Counted from the first letter of the stretch, positions 27,139 to 36,908 are shown. The stretch is DNA of 64,000 bases from Clostridiales bacterium (GCA_018365455.1 JAGZJZ010000003.1:62001-126000); one strand, 5' to 3'. Notes: generated by a model from the letters alone, not told the origin. Program-made: numbers and translations.

Positions 27139-28128
27139 TTATTTACTACTCTGAGCTAATTCAGAGGTAGTTTCCATAATCTTCATTTTTCGCTTTCCTC
27201 TTTTGGACCGGATGTCAAATAAAACTGCAATAATAATTAAAAATCCTTTAATGATCTGCTGAGAATAGGACTCTACTCCTAACAGATTCATAATGTTATT
27301 CAAGATTCCAATAATCAGTGAACCAACCAACGTTCCAAAAGCAGTACCCACACCTCCGGCAAAGCTGGTTCCTCCCACTACCGTTGCCATAATAGCATCT
27401 GTTTCATACCCGGTTCCTTCACTGGGAATTCCTGCATTCAGCCTCCCCATTAAAATCATGCCGGCAATGGCTGCAAAAACTCCTGAAATAATAAAGGTGA
27501 TCCATTTTGTCTTTCTTACCTGTATACCTGCTGCATTCGCTGCATCCTTATTACCGCCTATTGCATAGATATATCTTCCAAACTTCGTGTATTTTAACAA
27601 AACATGTGTGATCAGGCACATAACAGCCATAAATACTACAGTGATGGGAATTACTCCAAATACAGTACCCTGTCCTAAAATCTTAAAGTCCCCGATTTTG
27701 TAGACATTATTTCCTGCAGTGTACAAACAGATACTGCCAAAAGTTATAGTCTGCATAGCCAACGTAACAATAAAGGATGGAAGTCCGAAATGTGCCACAA
27801 ATAATCCGTTTAGAGCTCCAACTACAGCTCCCAGAAGAAGTCCGAATAAAATTGCCAGAACCAGGTTACCGGTAGCCACATATAAGATACAGGCATAGGT
27901 TCCTGCCATTCCAGCCAGACTTCCAATGGAAAGATCAATTTCACCGCTGATGATTACCATCCCCTGGGCAAATGACAAAATGGTTACAATACTCACTTGC
28001 TTCAATATATTCATCAGGTTCGTTGATGTCATAAACTTTGGTGATAAGAAGGAACAGATGACCACCATCACAATTAATATCAAAAATGTTGAAAACTTCT
28101 GTATTTTTGCTTTTACATTACTTTTCAT
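27139..28128 (-). CDS. Sugar ABC transporter permease (RbsC/CUT2 type)
   Basis: The 329-residue membrane protein with about ten helices has the CUT2 signature GEIDLSIGSLAGMAG near residue 65 and the EAA-like segment AIGGNKDAANAAGI. It forms the channel for the binding protein encoded downstream and the ATPase upstream. Its start overlaps the ATPase gene by 11 bases, a sign of translational coupling. The C-terminus is basic and cytoplasmic. Confidence 0.93.
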   Translation of the reverse strand: MKSNVKAKIQKFSTFLILIVMVVICSFLSPKFMTSTNLMNILKQVSIVTILSFAQGMVIISGEIDLSIGSLAGMAGTYACILYVATGNLVLAILFGLLLGAVVGALNGLFVAHFGLPSFIVTLAMQTITFGSICLYTAGNNVYKIGDFKILGQGTVFGVIPITVVFMAVMCLITHVLLKYTKFGRYIYAIGGNKDAANAAGIQVRKTKWITFIISGVFAAIAGMILMGRLNAGIPSEGTGYETDAIMATVVGGTSFAGGVGTAFGTLVGSLIIGILNNIMNLLGVESYSQQIIKGFLIIIAVLFDIRSKRGKRKMKIMETTSELAQSSK

Positions 28129-29632
28129 TTTCTTCTCCTTTTCCTCCTGTTTTCGTAGCTAATTTCATAATTTTTTCCTGGGAACATTCCTCCCTGCCAA
28201 TAACTCCTGTAACATATCCCTTGTTCATTACATATATGCGGTCACACATACCTATCAGTTCCGGCAATTCTGAAGATATCATGATAATACTGAGTCCCTT
28301 TTCCTTCACCAGCTTCATCATTATGTTATAAATTTCAAGCTTTGCTCCCACATCGATTCCACGGGTGGGTTCATCCAGAATCAATACCTCCCCATCCAAC
28401 ATGAGCCATCTGGCCAGTATCACTTTTTGCTGATTCCCTCCGCTTAAGGAGCCCAGTGCAGTTTCGATGCCCGCCCCTCTTACATTCAGCATGTCAGACA
28501 TGGATTTAGCTTCTTCCAATTCTTTTCTGAGGTTCAGAAATCCCCCCTTTCTTACCCGAAGGCTTGCAAGGGCAATATTCTCCCGAATACTTCTGATTCC
28601 CACAACACCTTCTTTCTTCCGGTCTTCCGAAACCATCAGGATTTTGCTGCGTATCGCCTGGGAAACATTTTTAATCTCTACTTTTTTATTATGTAACAAA
28701 ATCGTTCCGGAATCGTAGGGATCCAGTCCAAATACTGCTCTGGCAACCTCCGTCCGTCCTGCTCCCACAAGTCCTGCCATTCCAATAATCTCACCTTTTC
28801 TTAAAGTAAGATTAACCCGGTCAAAGGTATCCTTGCTGCATAAATCCCGAATCTCAAAAATAACGTTACCAAGGGGAATCTCCTCTTTGGGATAAATATT
28901 AGAAATAGGCCTCCCCACCATATGGGCAATCAGGGTATCATTATTAAACTCTGCAGCCGGACCAGTGATGATCGACTGCCCATCCCTTATCACAGTTATG
29001 TCATCTGCAATCCGGAAAATTTCTTCCATTTTATGTGAGATATACAGAATGCTGATACCCTGGCTGCGCAGACGGCCAATCGTATCAAAAAGAGCTTCCA
29101 CTTCCTGATTACTGATCGAAGAGGTCGGTTCATCCATAATTATTACTTCAGCCTTAAATGCAACTGCTTTTACAATTTCAAGCATTTGAATATTAGAAAC
29201 AGAAAGTTCTTTTATCTTCATACCAGGGTCATAATCCAACCCATTCTCCCGGAAGATCGTTTTTACATTCTCCCGCAGTTCTTTCCAGTCAACCATTCCA
29301 ACCTTTCCCGGATGCTTTCCCATAAAAATATTCTCCTCAATGGTCAGATCGGGAAAGAAATTTAATTCCTGGTAGATCATTGCAATTCCCGCCGAAAAAG
29401 ATTCCAGCGGACTTGCAAAAAACACTTCTTTTCCATCCAGCAGCATCTGTCCGGAATCTCTTTGGTACAGGCCATTGATGATCTTCATCAAGGTAGATTT
29501 TCCTGCTCCATTTTCTCCCATTACGGCATGAACCGTTCCCTTGCGCAGAGATATATTAACGTGATCCAGCGCTTTTACTCCTGGAAAACTCTTACAGATA
29601 TTCCTTAATTCCAGTTTTATATCCTTTTTCAT
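28118..29632 (-). CDS. Sugar ABC transporter ATPase with two nucleotide-binding domains (RbsA type)
   Basis: The 504-residue protein has two fused ABC domains. The first carries Walker A GENGAGKST, signature LSVSN and Walker B VIIMDEPT. The second has a degenerate Walker A GLVGAGRTE with signature LSGGNQQK and LILDEPTRG. This layout is standard for CUT2 monosaccharide importers. GGAGGGAGTAATCA precedes the ATG inside the kinase gene, which it overlaps by 41 bases. Confidence 0.94.
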   Translation of the reverse strand: MKKDIKLELRNICKSFPGVKALDHVNISLRKGTVHAVMGENGAGKSTLMKIINGLYQRDSGQMLLDGKEVFFASPLESFSAGIAMIYQELNFFPDLTIEENIFMGKHPGKVGMVDWKELRENVKTIFRENGLDYDPGMKIKELSVSNIQMLEIVKAVAFKAEVIIMDEPTSSISNQEVEALFDTIGRLRSQGISILYISHKMEEIFRIADDITVIRDGQSIITGPAAEFNNDTLIAHMVGRPISNIYPKEEIPLGNVIFEIRDLCSKDTFDRVNLTLRKGEIIGMAGLVGAGRTEVARAVFGLDPYDSGTILLHNKKVEIKNVSQAIRSKILMVSEDRKKEGVVGIRSIRENIALASLRVRKGGFLNLRKELEEAKSMSDMLNVRGAGIETALGSLSGGNQQKVILARWLMLDGEVLILDEPTRGIDVGAKLEIYNIMMKLVKEKGLSIIMISSELPELIGMCDRIYVMNKGYVTGVIGREECSQEKIMKLATKTGGKGEENEK

Positions 29633-30569
29633 TGATTACTCCCTCCATCATTGCCTTCACTGACTCCGGACTGATCTTTCCCTCCATTGGTCCAAATGCC
29701 ATGGTATTCAGTGCTCCAGCAGCCGACGCCATTCTGGCAGCCTCCGTTAAACCTTTACCTTCCAGCAGCCCACATATAAAAGCACCGTCAAAACAGTCTC
29801 CCGCCCCCGTTGCATCCACGGGCTCAATAGAATATGCACCGATGTCTGACCTGCCTTCCCTGGTATAGATACTGCATCCTCTGGATCCATTTTTCAACAC
29901 CAGAATCTCCAGTTCTGAATTTTCAAAACAGGCTTCTGCTGCTTCTTCCACCGTACTTTTACCGGTAATCTGCAGCAGTTCATCCACTCCTGGTAAGAAA
30001 ATGTCTGTATTCGCCATCACTTCATTTATAATCTCTGATACTTCTTGATCACGCATCAGTTCTCTTCGTATATTAGGATCAAAAGAAATCTTTGCCCCTA
30101 AGCTTTTTGCAAGCTTCATCGTACCCAGAATTTCTCCCGCAAAAGTTTTGTTACACAAAAGTGAGCATCCCATTACATGAAAGAATCTTACACCACTCAG
30201 CGCTTCCCTCAGCGGCATTTTCGCTTCTGCTGCCGGAGTATTGCCCATATGAAAAATGAACTTTCTGGAACCGTCCGAAAAATAAGTCACAAATGCAACT
30301 CCGGTAGCCCCTGTGTCGCTTTCCATCACAAAGGAGCAGTCTACTCCGTCCTTTTTCAGGCGATCCAGAATATTTTTCCCAAAATCATCCTTTCCCACTC
30401 CACCGATAATCCCGGCACTGTGTCCCAGCCTTGCTGCCGTATCAATAAAGATTGCCGGTGCCCCGCTAGGAAACGGACCTTTGAATAAGCCCGGGCGATC
30501 CAGCGCAACCCCTTCTTCTGTCCGCATAATTTCCACAATCATCTCTCCCATAATCCATATATCTGCCAT
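29592..30569 (-). CDS. PfkB-family carbohydrate kinase (fructokinase-like)
   Basis: The 325-residue ribokinase-family sugar kinase carries the catalytic and anion-hole motif DATGAGDCFDGAF and the N-terminal GG-containing motif GGVGKDDFGKN. It lies directly after the epimerase gene, and its 3' end overlaps the transporter ATPase. In this context it should phosphorylate the ketose produced by the epimerase, most simply fructose to fructose 6-phosphate. AAAGGAG precedes the ATG. Confidence 0.9.
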   Translation of the reverse strand: MADIWIMGEMIVEIMRTEEGVALDRPGLFKGPFPSGAPAIFIDTAARLGHSAGIIGGVGKDDFGKNILDRLKKDGVDCSFVMESDTGATGVAFVTYFSDGSRKFIFHMGNTPAAEAKMPLREALSGVRFFHVMGCSLLCNKTFAGEILGTMKLAKSLGAKISFDPNIRRELMRDQEVSEIINEVMANTDIFLPGVDELLQITGKSTVEEAAEACFENSELEILVLKNGSRGCSIYTREGRSDIGAYSIEPVDATGAGDCFDGAFICGLLEGKGLTEAARMASAAGALNTMAFGPMEGKISPESVKAMMEGVINEKGYKTGIKEYL

Positions 30570-30650
30570 TTTACTAATCTCCTTTAATCTAATTTATTTC
30601 TGTTTTTACCGCTTACACATAAACACTATCAGGTTCAGATCGCCCTTGCT

Positions 30651-31517
30651 TTAAAGGCCAAAACTGTTTTTCAAGAATACCAGTGAATCTGCAAGTTCGC
30701 TGCTGAGCCTCTCTTCATCTGCCCCTCTGCTTAAGTCTCTCCACACTTTAATATCTTTTCCTACCTGTCCACCCATTTTCACAAATGGTTCCATTACGAC
30801 GCTTCCTTCATAGCCGGTTTCCTTAAGTGCTTTTCCGATTTCACTCCAGGGCAGGGAGCCCTGTCCCGGAAGTCTGCGGTTTCCTTCCCCTGCATGAAGC
30901 TCTCCCAGGTACTTTCCTGCTCTGCGGACAGCATCTGCAATATTGTCTTCTTCAATATTCATATGAAAGGTGTCCAGTAACAGCTTCACATTGGAAGATC
31001 CAACTTCCCTGCAAAACTTTATTCCTTCTTCACAGGTATTGAGAATATGTGTTTCAAAACGATTTACTACTTCAAGGCACATTTCTATATCCAGTTGTTC
31101 AGCTGTCTCAGCTATTTTTCTCACACTATCAACGCCTCTGTTCCATATTTTATCTTTATTAAGGTCCGAAAAATCATTGGGCCAGTATGTATACATTACA
31201 CCAACGATTTTCTTAGCTCCTATTTTCGCCATACTCTTCATGATATCTGTCAAGTACGTGATGCCCGCCTGTCTGACAGCCGAATTAGAAGAAGCCACAT
31301 CCTTATCCTTTGCCGGTCCTATGTTAGCAGTAATCTGCAGCCCAAGTTCATCACAAGTGTTTTTCAGTTCTCTAAGCTGTATCTCAGACATCTCCAACAG
31401 ATGTCCGGCCCCTACCTCCATAATGTCAAAACCAGCTTTGTGTATCTTCCCTGCAGTCTCAATATAATTGCATTTCCATTCATTTCCCCAATAGGAATAT
31501 AACACTCCAAATTTCAT
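30651..31517 (-). CDS. Ketose 3-epimerase (D-allulose/D-tagatose 3-epimerase family)
   Basis: The 288-residue TIM-barrel enzyme epimerises free ketohexoses at C3, for example D-allulose to D-fructose. The four metal and catalytic residues of the clostridial allulose 3-epimerase family are present at the expected spacing: E149 (CLEVVNRFE), D182 (LLDTFHMNIEE), H208 (GELHAGE) and E243 (VVMEPF). The start MKFGVLYSYWGNEW matches the family, and AAAGGAGAATTGAAA precedes it; a longer reading was rejected. It is the first gene of the operon, behind a strong promoter and opposite a LacI regulator. Confidence 0.88.
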   Translation of the reverse strand: MKFGVLYSYWGNEWKCNYIETAGKIHKAGFDIMEVGAGHLLEMSEIQLRELKNTCDELGLQITANIGPAKDKDVASSNSAVRQAGITYLTDIMKSMAKIGAKKIVGVMYTYWPNDFSDLNKDKIWNRGVDSVRKIAETAEQLDIEMCLEVVNRFETHILNTCEEGIKFCREVGSSNVKLLLDTFHMNIEEDNIADAVRRAGKYLGELHAGEGNRRLPGQGSLPWSEIGKALKETGYEGSVVMEPFVKMGGQVGKDIKVWRDLSRGADEERLSSELADSLVFLKNSFGL

Positions 31518-31563
31518 TTTCAATTCTCCTTTCAAATTGTGCTCGTGCTCATTTAGTAAATAA

Positions 31564-31592
31564 ATCATAACATGCAATAGATTTTATATCAA
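31564..31592 (-). promoter_or_regulatory. Promoter of the ketose operon
   Basis: On the minus strand TTGATA (31592..31587) and TATGAT (31569..31564) are separated by 17 bases. Between the -10 and the ribosome site lies a doubled GTGCTC motif (31540-31551), a possible repressor contact. Confidence 0.7.
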
Positions 31593-31734
31593 TAGTTTAA
31601 TTTTACCTATTTTTAACGATGGATTTTGTTACTAAATACCAAAGATCGGTTTTCTGAAATAGAAAGCGTGTTTTTAGAATTATTTTCCGTAAGATTCGGC
31701 AGCATTATGTGGAAATAAGGTTTACTGAAAGGAA

Positions 31735-31763
31735 TAGACAGTACAGAGATTTTATGTTAATAT
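31735..31763 (+). promoter_or_regulatory. Promoter of the lacI-family regulator
   Basis: TAGACA and TAATAT are separated by 17 bases. The -10 overlaps an upstream in-frame ATG at 31762, which supports the ATG at 31801 as the true start. Confidence 0.55.
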
Positions 31764-31800
31764 GAAAAAAGAGAAATTGCCGGAAAGGAAGTATAAGTCT

Positions 31801-32826
31801 ATGGCTGTTACCATCAAAGAAATTGCAGATCTGGCAAATGTGTCACGTGCAACTGTTGACAAAGTGATCCATCGCCGGCCAGGTGTAAAGAAAGAAACTG
31901 AAGAACGTATTCTGACAATTCTAAAAGAATTAAATTATCAGCCTAACCTGATCGGAAAGGCGTTGGTAAATAGTAAAAACCCTTATAAACTGGGTATTAT
32001 TTTAACTCCGGAATATAATACCTACATACAATATACGCTAAAAGGAATCCGGAAAGCAGAAAAAGAATTTACCCAATTTGGGATTGAAATCACAGTCCGG
32101 ATGCTTTCATCCTTAGATCCTGTTGAACTGATGAGTATCCTGAACGAATTTCAGGCAATGAATATTTCCGGTCTGGCAGTCCTTCCCATGGACGATGTTC
32201 AGGTAAAATCTAAAATTAATCAGATAGCCAAAAACAAAACTGCTGTTGTAACCTTTAATTCCAGATTAGAGGGTATTGACGAGATCTGTTTTATCGGTCA
32301 GGATCATTACAAAGGCGGCAGGATCGCCGCTGGACTTATGGAAAAAATTATCCCGGAAGAAGGGGATATCGGCGTAATTATTAGTACGAAAAATCTATCC
32401 TGCCATCAGGACCGTTTATTGGGATTTACATCAAGAATTGCGGAAAGTAAAACTCCCCTTTCCATTATCGATATTCAGGAAAACCAGGATCGGAAAGAAG
32501 ATGCCTTCCGTATCACACTGGAATATTGCAACAAATATCCTGGTCTGAAAGGTATTTATGTGGCTGGCGGAGGAATTGCCGGTGTTGCCAGCGCTCTGTC
32601 GCTGTCCTATAATAAGAGTCGTATAAAATTAATATGCCACGATTTGCTCCCGGAGTCAAGTACTTTATTAAAAAACGGTACCGTTGATTTTGTTCTGGGG
32701 CAAAGTGCGATAGAACAAGGCTACCAGCTTATCAAGGTTTTGTTTGATTATCTGGTAATGGAACAGGCTCCAAAAGACCGGTTTTATGAAATACCGGTGG
32801 AGATTATTACTGGGGAGATGGTATGA
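31801..32826 (+). CDS. LacI-family transcriptional regulator
   Basis: The 341-residue regulator has an N-terminal DNA-binding domain (TIKEIADLANVSRATVDKVI, then a hinge helix around QPNLIGKALV) and a sugar-binding periplasmic-type effector domain. GGAAAGGAAG precedes the ATG at 31801. It diverges from the ketose operon across a 283-base region and most likely represses it until the sugar or its phosphate is present. The sensor domain resembles the operon's own PBP1-type binding protein in fold. A strong terminator follows. Confidence 0.92.
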   Translation: MAVTIKEIADLANVSRATVDKVIHRRPGVKKETEERILTILKELNYQPNLIGKALVNSKNPYKLGIILTPEYNTYIQYTLKGIRKAEKEFTQFGIEITVRMLSSLDPVELMSILNEFQAMNISGLAVLPMDDVQVKSKINQIAKNKTAVVTFNSRLEGIDEICFIGQDHYKGGRIAAGLMEKIIPEEGDIGVIISTKNLSCHQDRLLGFTSRIAESKTPLSIIDIQENQDRKEDAFRITLEYCNKYPGLKGIYVAGGGIAGVASALSLSYNKSRIKLICHDLLPESSTLLKNGTVDFVLGQSAIEQGYQLIKVLFDYLVMEQAPKDRFYEIPVEIITGEMV

Positions 32827-32837
32827 TTTATTAAAAG

Positions 32838-32874
32838 CGGGGGTAGGAAACGCCCTACCCCAGAGTGTTTTTTA
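32838..32874. terminator. Bidirectional terminator
   Basis: GGGGTAGG and CCTACCCC form an 8-bp GC-rich stem with a 6-base loop, followed by a six-T run on the plus strand and TTTT on the minus strand. It separates the LacI gene from the convergent dehydrogenase gene. Confidence 0.85.
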
Positions 32875-32899
32875 TATTGCTTTTTGAAACCTGTTTGTC

Positions 32900-33928
32900 T
32901 TAAAATGCAACCCCCATCTTAATACTTTTTTCCGGATGTTCCATAATATAATAACGGTATTCTTTATCACATTCTGTGAAATTCACCACAGGGAAAACAA
33001 TGTTTTCACAATAGATTTTCCCCGTACTTAAGAGGTCCCAGCTTTCTTTACAGATTCTCTGAAAATCCCACCTTGGATAATCTCTGTTTGGTTCACTGCA
33101 TGCACGGGAAAAGAATATATTCTGCTGGTTAAAATGACCCTCCCTGCCCAAATGGATCGGTATATGACACTCCTTGAACCAACCTGCCAAAGCCATATTT
33201 CCATTATACGCCAATGCACGAAGCCCCTGTTCTATAGCTTTATAGTTCCCACTGGTTTCTATAACTACATCAACTCCAACTCCGCCCGTTAACCTGCGAA
33301 GCTGATATCCCAAATCCCCATTTAATGGATCAAATGCAAGATCTGCCCCATTTTCCAATGCAGTCTGTCTTCGTAATTCCATAGGATCTGATACCGCTAC
33401 AAATGAAGCTCCTGCCGCTTTTGCCGCCTGTGCTGCCATCTGTCCGATAGCTCCTAATCCTGAAACTAAAACTTTATCCCCCAGCCTTAATCCGACATCT
33501 CGAATCGCACTAAGGGCAAACTGCATAGGATCATAACACATAGCCTGCTTCCAGGTCATATTTTGTGGCATAACAAGTAATTCTTTGGCTTTTGCCACAT
33601 GTGTTTCAGCCAGATGTCCGTACCCCACAACCTGATCTCCCAATTGAAACTGCAGCACTTCACTCCCTAACTCTGTAATTGCGCCAACCCACATATTTCC
33701 CAACCCGCTAAATGCTGCGCTCACTTTCTTTTCTCTGTCCAGAAACATCTTCAAATCTTCATCATAGTATTTCTCTTCAAAAGGAAGCTCCTTTATTCCT
33801 GTAATTTCTGTGCCGTGTTTGGGCGCTCCGTATTTACACCTAACCCTGACTTCATCCGGTTTTAACGGCTTTTCCTCATATTCAGTCAATTGTGGCATGT
33901 AATTTTCATTAGCAAGTAATTCTTTCAT
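32900..33928 (-). CDS. Zinc-less medium-chain dehydrogenase/reductase-family oxidoreductase
   Basis: The 342-residue MDR-fold protein has a GroES-like N-terminal half and a Rossmann domain with VLVSGLGAIGQMAAQAA and VSDPMELRRQTAL. The usual catalytic zinc motifs (GxCGSD, GHE) and the structural four-Cys loop are absent; the equivalent region reads KYGAPKHGTEITG. It therefore may act without catalytic zinc. It is the last gene of the second sugar operon, 90 bases after the Gfo/Idh/MocA gene, and presumably works on the same substrate or its oxidised form. Confidence 0.8.
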   Translation of the reverse strand: MKELLANENYMPQLTEYEEKPLKPDEVRVRCKYGAPKHGTEITGIKELPFEEKYYDEDLKMFLDREKKVSAAFSGLGNMWVGAITELGSEVLQFQLGDQVVGYGHLAETHVAKAKELLVMPQNMTWKQAMCYDPMQFALSAIRDVGLRLGDKVLVSGLGAIGQMAAQAAKAAGASFVAVSDPMELRRQTALENGADLAFDPLNGDLGYQLRRLTGGVGVDVVIETSGNYKAIEQGLRALAYNGNMALAGWFKECHIPIHLGREGHFNQQNIFFSRACSEPNRDYPRWDFQRICKESWDLLSTGKIYCENIVFPVVNFTECDKEYRYYIMEHPEKSIKMGVAF

Positions 33929-34017
33929 TTACATCGTCCTTTCTGTCATTAATGATCCATCTGATGTTTTCATTTTTAGTATGCAACTTTATTATTCGTA
34001 TTCCATATATCATGTTC

Positions 34018-35016
34018 TTAATAAATCTCCACCCGCATTTTTTGACCGTCCATTTTAGCTGAAAATAAGGAGGCTTCCACGAACAAAAGACTGCGCAGTC
34101 CTTCTTCTACCGGGCAGAAATCCGGCAGGTTATTCCGCACTCTTCGTATAAAATCCTGATCTTCGGCAAATTTATGATCAACCGGTTCATTGAAATACTC
34201 GATCCGCTCTCCATCTTTTTCTATAAAATGAAATTCCGCTTCATCCGGGCTCTTAAAAAAGACACTTACTTTTTGAAATGTCATATCGAATAACGCATCC
34301 CAGCGATTTGGAACAGAACAGTTATTTGCCGTTATAGAAGCCTGTGCCCCTGTTGTAAAGGTACTAACCGATGCGCTGACATCTTCAACGGTATACCCCG
34401 GGATCTCCCCATGGCAGACATTCCCCATAAAACTGGCAACTGCTTTGGGATGGCCATATATATATCTGCAGATATCATATACATGTATTGCCTGTTCGAA
34501 AATCTGTCCGCCACACAGATTTACATCCTTCCACCACGGTACATGCAAAGAGTTGCATTGATACCTGCCATTAAACAATACGGGTCTTCCTGCAAGACCT
34601 TCCTCCTGCATCTTTTTTAGTTTCTGAATCGCTGATCCATACCTCATGTGAAATCCTACCTGGGTTTTTATATTCGCTTTTCTGGCAGCATCCACCATAC
34701 TTTTTCCCCGCTCACTGGTTATGGCAATTGGCTTTTCAATAAATATATGAATTCCTTTTTCAGCTGCTTTTTCAAATTGCCCACTTTGTGCAAACGGAGG
34801 AAGCAGAATATACAACACTTCCAAAGTCTCCTTTTCCAGCATTTCATCAAAATCGGCATAAGCATGGGCACTCACCTTGTCAGCCAGCTGCTTTGCCCTG
34901 TCCATACTCAAATCACATACTGCTGTTATCCTGCAATCTTCAATCTTAGAAAGATGATCTGCATGAACACTTCCCATGCTGCCTGCACCTAAAATTCCTA
35001 TCCTTACTTTATCCAT
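34018..35016 (-). CDS. Gfo/Idh/MocA-family oxidoreductase
   Basis: The 332-residue NAD(P)-dependent sugar or cyclitol dehydrogenase has the Rossmann motif GILGAGSMGSVHADHL and the family EKP motif (IFIEKPIA) carrying the catalytic lysine, then a beta-sheet substrate domain with HMRYGSAIQKL and GGQIFEQAIHVYDI. ATG 35016 has GGAGGTTGTC upstream; the earlier TTG was rejected. Position after the ABC permeases suggests it oxidises the imported sugar or inositol-like compound. Confidence 0.9.
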   Translation of the reverse strand: MDKVRIGILGAGSMGSVHADHLSKIEDCRITAVCDLSMDRAKQLADKVSAHAYADFDEMLEKETLEVLYILLPPFAQSGQFEKAAEKGIHIFIEKPIAITSERGKSMVDAARKANIKTQVGFHMRYGSAIQKLKKMQEEGLAGRPVLFNGRYQCNSLHVPWWKDVNLCGGQIFEQAIHVYDICRYIYGHPKAVASFMGNVCHGEIPGYTVEDVSASVSTFTTGAQASITANNCSVPNRWDALFDMTFQKVSVFFKSPDEAEFHFIEKDGERIEYFNEPVDHKFAEDQDFIRRVRNNLPDFCPVEEGLRSLLFVEASLFSAKMDGQKMRVEIY

Positions 35017-35067
35017 GACAACCTCCAAATTTTTCTATGTTTATATTGTTGATATCAACTATATCAA

Positions 35068-35916
35068 TTAGCCTTTCACTGCTCCGGCTGTTATACCAGA
35101 GATAAAACTCTTTTGAAACAGCGTATATACAATTACAATAGGCAGTGTACAAATAGTGACACCTGCTGCAATAAGCGAATGATCTGCAGTATATTTTCCA
35201 AAAAAGAACATAAGTCCCAGAGGAAGCGTCCTTGCAGTATCCTTATACACAACTAACATGGGCAGAAACATATCATTCCATGACCACATAAATTCAAATA
35301 CCAGCAACGCGGATAACGCGGGTTTTATCAATGGTATCATGATATAAATAAAGGTGGTTAATTCATTACAGCCGTCAATTGTCGCTGATTCAATCAGCGC
35401 ATCCGGCAGATCACGAAAGAATGCCCGCATCATAAATATTCCAAATGGCATCGACAGCCCAAAATATGGTATCACCATCGCCCATCTGGTATTGATCAGC
35501 CCCAGCTGCTGCAAATTATAGTAAAGTGGAATCACCATTGCCTGAACTGGAAGCATCATCCCGAATAACATAAAAGAAAATATTTTATCCCTGCCTTTAA
35601 ATTTCAGTTTTCCAAATGCATAGCCCGCTAAAGAGGCGAGAAGCAGTACTCCCGCAACTCGGGGAACAGCAACCATTATACTGTTGACAAGGTACACGTT
35701 CATCTTACCGGTTGTCCATGCCTTGGTCATATTTTCCCATGTAAAGGAAGTAGGAATCGCAAATGGATCAATATTTAACTTATCCGAAGGTACTAATGCT
35801 GCCTGCCACATCCACAATAATGGCATAATTGAAATAATTAGTGTAATAATTAAAATGGCATATGTTAATATTTGCTTTGCAATCACAGCAACCGGCTTTT
35901 TACTTTTTCGCTTCAT
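35068..35916 (-). CDS. Sugar ABC transporter permease (MalG/CUT1 type)
   Basis: The 282-residue permease has six membrane helices. The cytoplasmic EAA-type loop lies at ALIESATIDGCNELTTFIYIMIPLIKPAL, shown here as DALIESATIDGCNE. It pairs with the MalF-type permease encoded upstream. AAAGGAAAGAATAGT precedes ATG 35916. No ATPase is present in this operon, so it must borrow a shared MsmX-type ATPase. Confidence 0.93.
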   Translation of the reverse strand: MKRKSKKPVAVIAKQILTYAILIITLIISIMPLLWMWQAALVPSDKLNIDPFAIPTSFTWENMTKAWTTGKMNVYLVNSIMVAVPRVAGVLLLASLAGYAFGKLKFKGRDKIFSFMLFGMMLPVQAMVIPLYYNLQQLGLINTRWAMVIPYFGLSMPFGIFMMRAFFRDLPDALIESATIDGCNELTTFIYIMIPLIKPALSALLVFEFMWSWNDMFLPMLVVYKDTARTLPLGLMFFFGKYTADHSLIAAGVTICTLPIVIVYTLFQKSFISGITAGAVKG

Positions 35917-35975
35917 ACTATTCTTTCCTTTCTTTTTATCATCCGCCAAAGCCTTGATATACAATCATGCCGCTG

Positions 35976-36872
35976 CTAATCTTCTTTTTCCGAACATTTC
36001 ATGTAAATGGCTGAACAAACTGCTATTAAAACGGATAATACGGTAGCTATTGCAGATCCCAGCCCAAATTCACTGTTCGTAAATGCAGTACGGTACATAT
36101 ACGTTGAGATTACTTCAGAAGAATAATAAGGCCCGCCTTTTGTCATCATATAGACAATTTCAAATACCTTAAATGATCCGATTAGAGAATTTAATGCCAA
36201 CAGCGTAAAAGTATTTTTTAATAATGGTAATGTAACATAAAAAAATGTCTGTACCGGATTCGCACCTTCTAATCGTGCCACTTCCGTATAACTTGCATCA
36301 ATCCCGGACAATGCAGCCATAGTTATTACCATACAGAATCCATAATGCACCCAGCTTCCTGCAATCAGTAAAGCAATCATTACTGTCTTTTCGTTTCCCA
36401 GCCAGTCAAATGCAAGAAACCCCAGTCCAAACGCCTTAAGTACACGATTCAAAATTCCAAATTCGGGATTTAATATCCAATTCCAAATGACACTTACCGC
36501 TACCATAGACACAATAGACGGCATATAAAATATTACGCGAAACAATAGCCTTCCTTTTACAAATTTCTGGCTCAGCATTACAGCCAGTATGATTCCAAAA
36601 ATAGTCGGAATTAATATCGTAAAACAAATCCAGAATAAATTATGGCTAAGTGACTTCCAGAAAATAGGATTGGTAAAGATTTCCTTATAGTTATCCAGAC
36701 CAACAAATTGCATAACAGGCGAAGCACCATCCCATTTATAGAAACTTAATTCTATCGTATTCAATATTGGAATGACTGCAAAAATAATGTAGCAAACCAA
36801 AGCTGGCGCAACAAATAACATAGCGATAAACCATTTATGTACTGCTCTTCTTTTTCTAACAGAAAACCTCAT
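35976..36872 (-). CDS. Sugar ABC transporter permease (MalF/CUT1 type)
   Basis: The 298-residue permease has six membrane helices. The EAA loop reads SYTEVARLEGANPVQTFF before the last helices. It forms the channel with the MalG-type protein. GGAAGGGATTGG precedes ATG 36872. It lies 36 bases after the binding-protein gene. Confidence 0.93.
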   Translation of the reverse strand: MRFSVRKRRAVHKWFIAMLFVAPALVCYIIFAVIPILNTIELSFYKWDGASPVMQFVGLDNYKEIFTNPIFWKSLSHNLFWICFTILIPTIFGIILAVMLSQKFVKGRLLFRVIFYMPSIVSMVAVSVIWNWILNPEFGILNRVLKAFGLGFLAFDWLGNEKTVMIALLIAGSWVHYGFCMVITMAALSGIDASYTEVARLEGANPVQTFFYVTLPLLKNTFTLLALNSLIGSFKVFEIVYMMTKGGPYYSSEVISTYMYRTAFTNSEFGLGSAIATVLSVLIAVCSAIYMKCSEKED

Positions 36873-36908
36873 CCAATCCCTTCCTTTCCACACTTAAAAC
36901 AGATTTTA

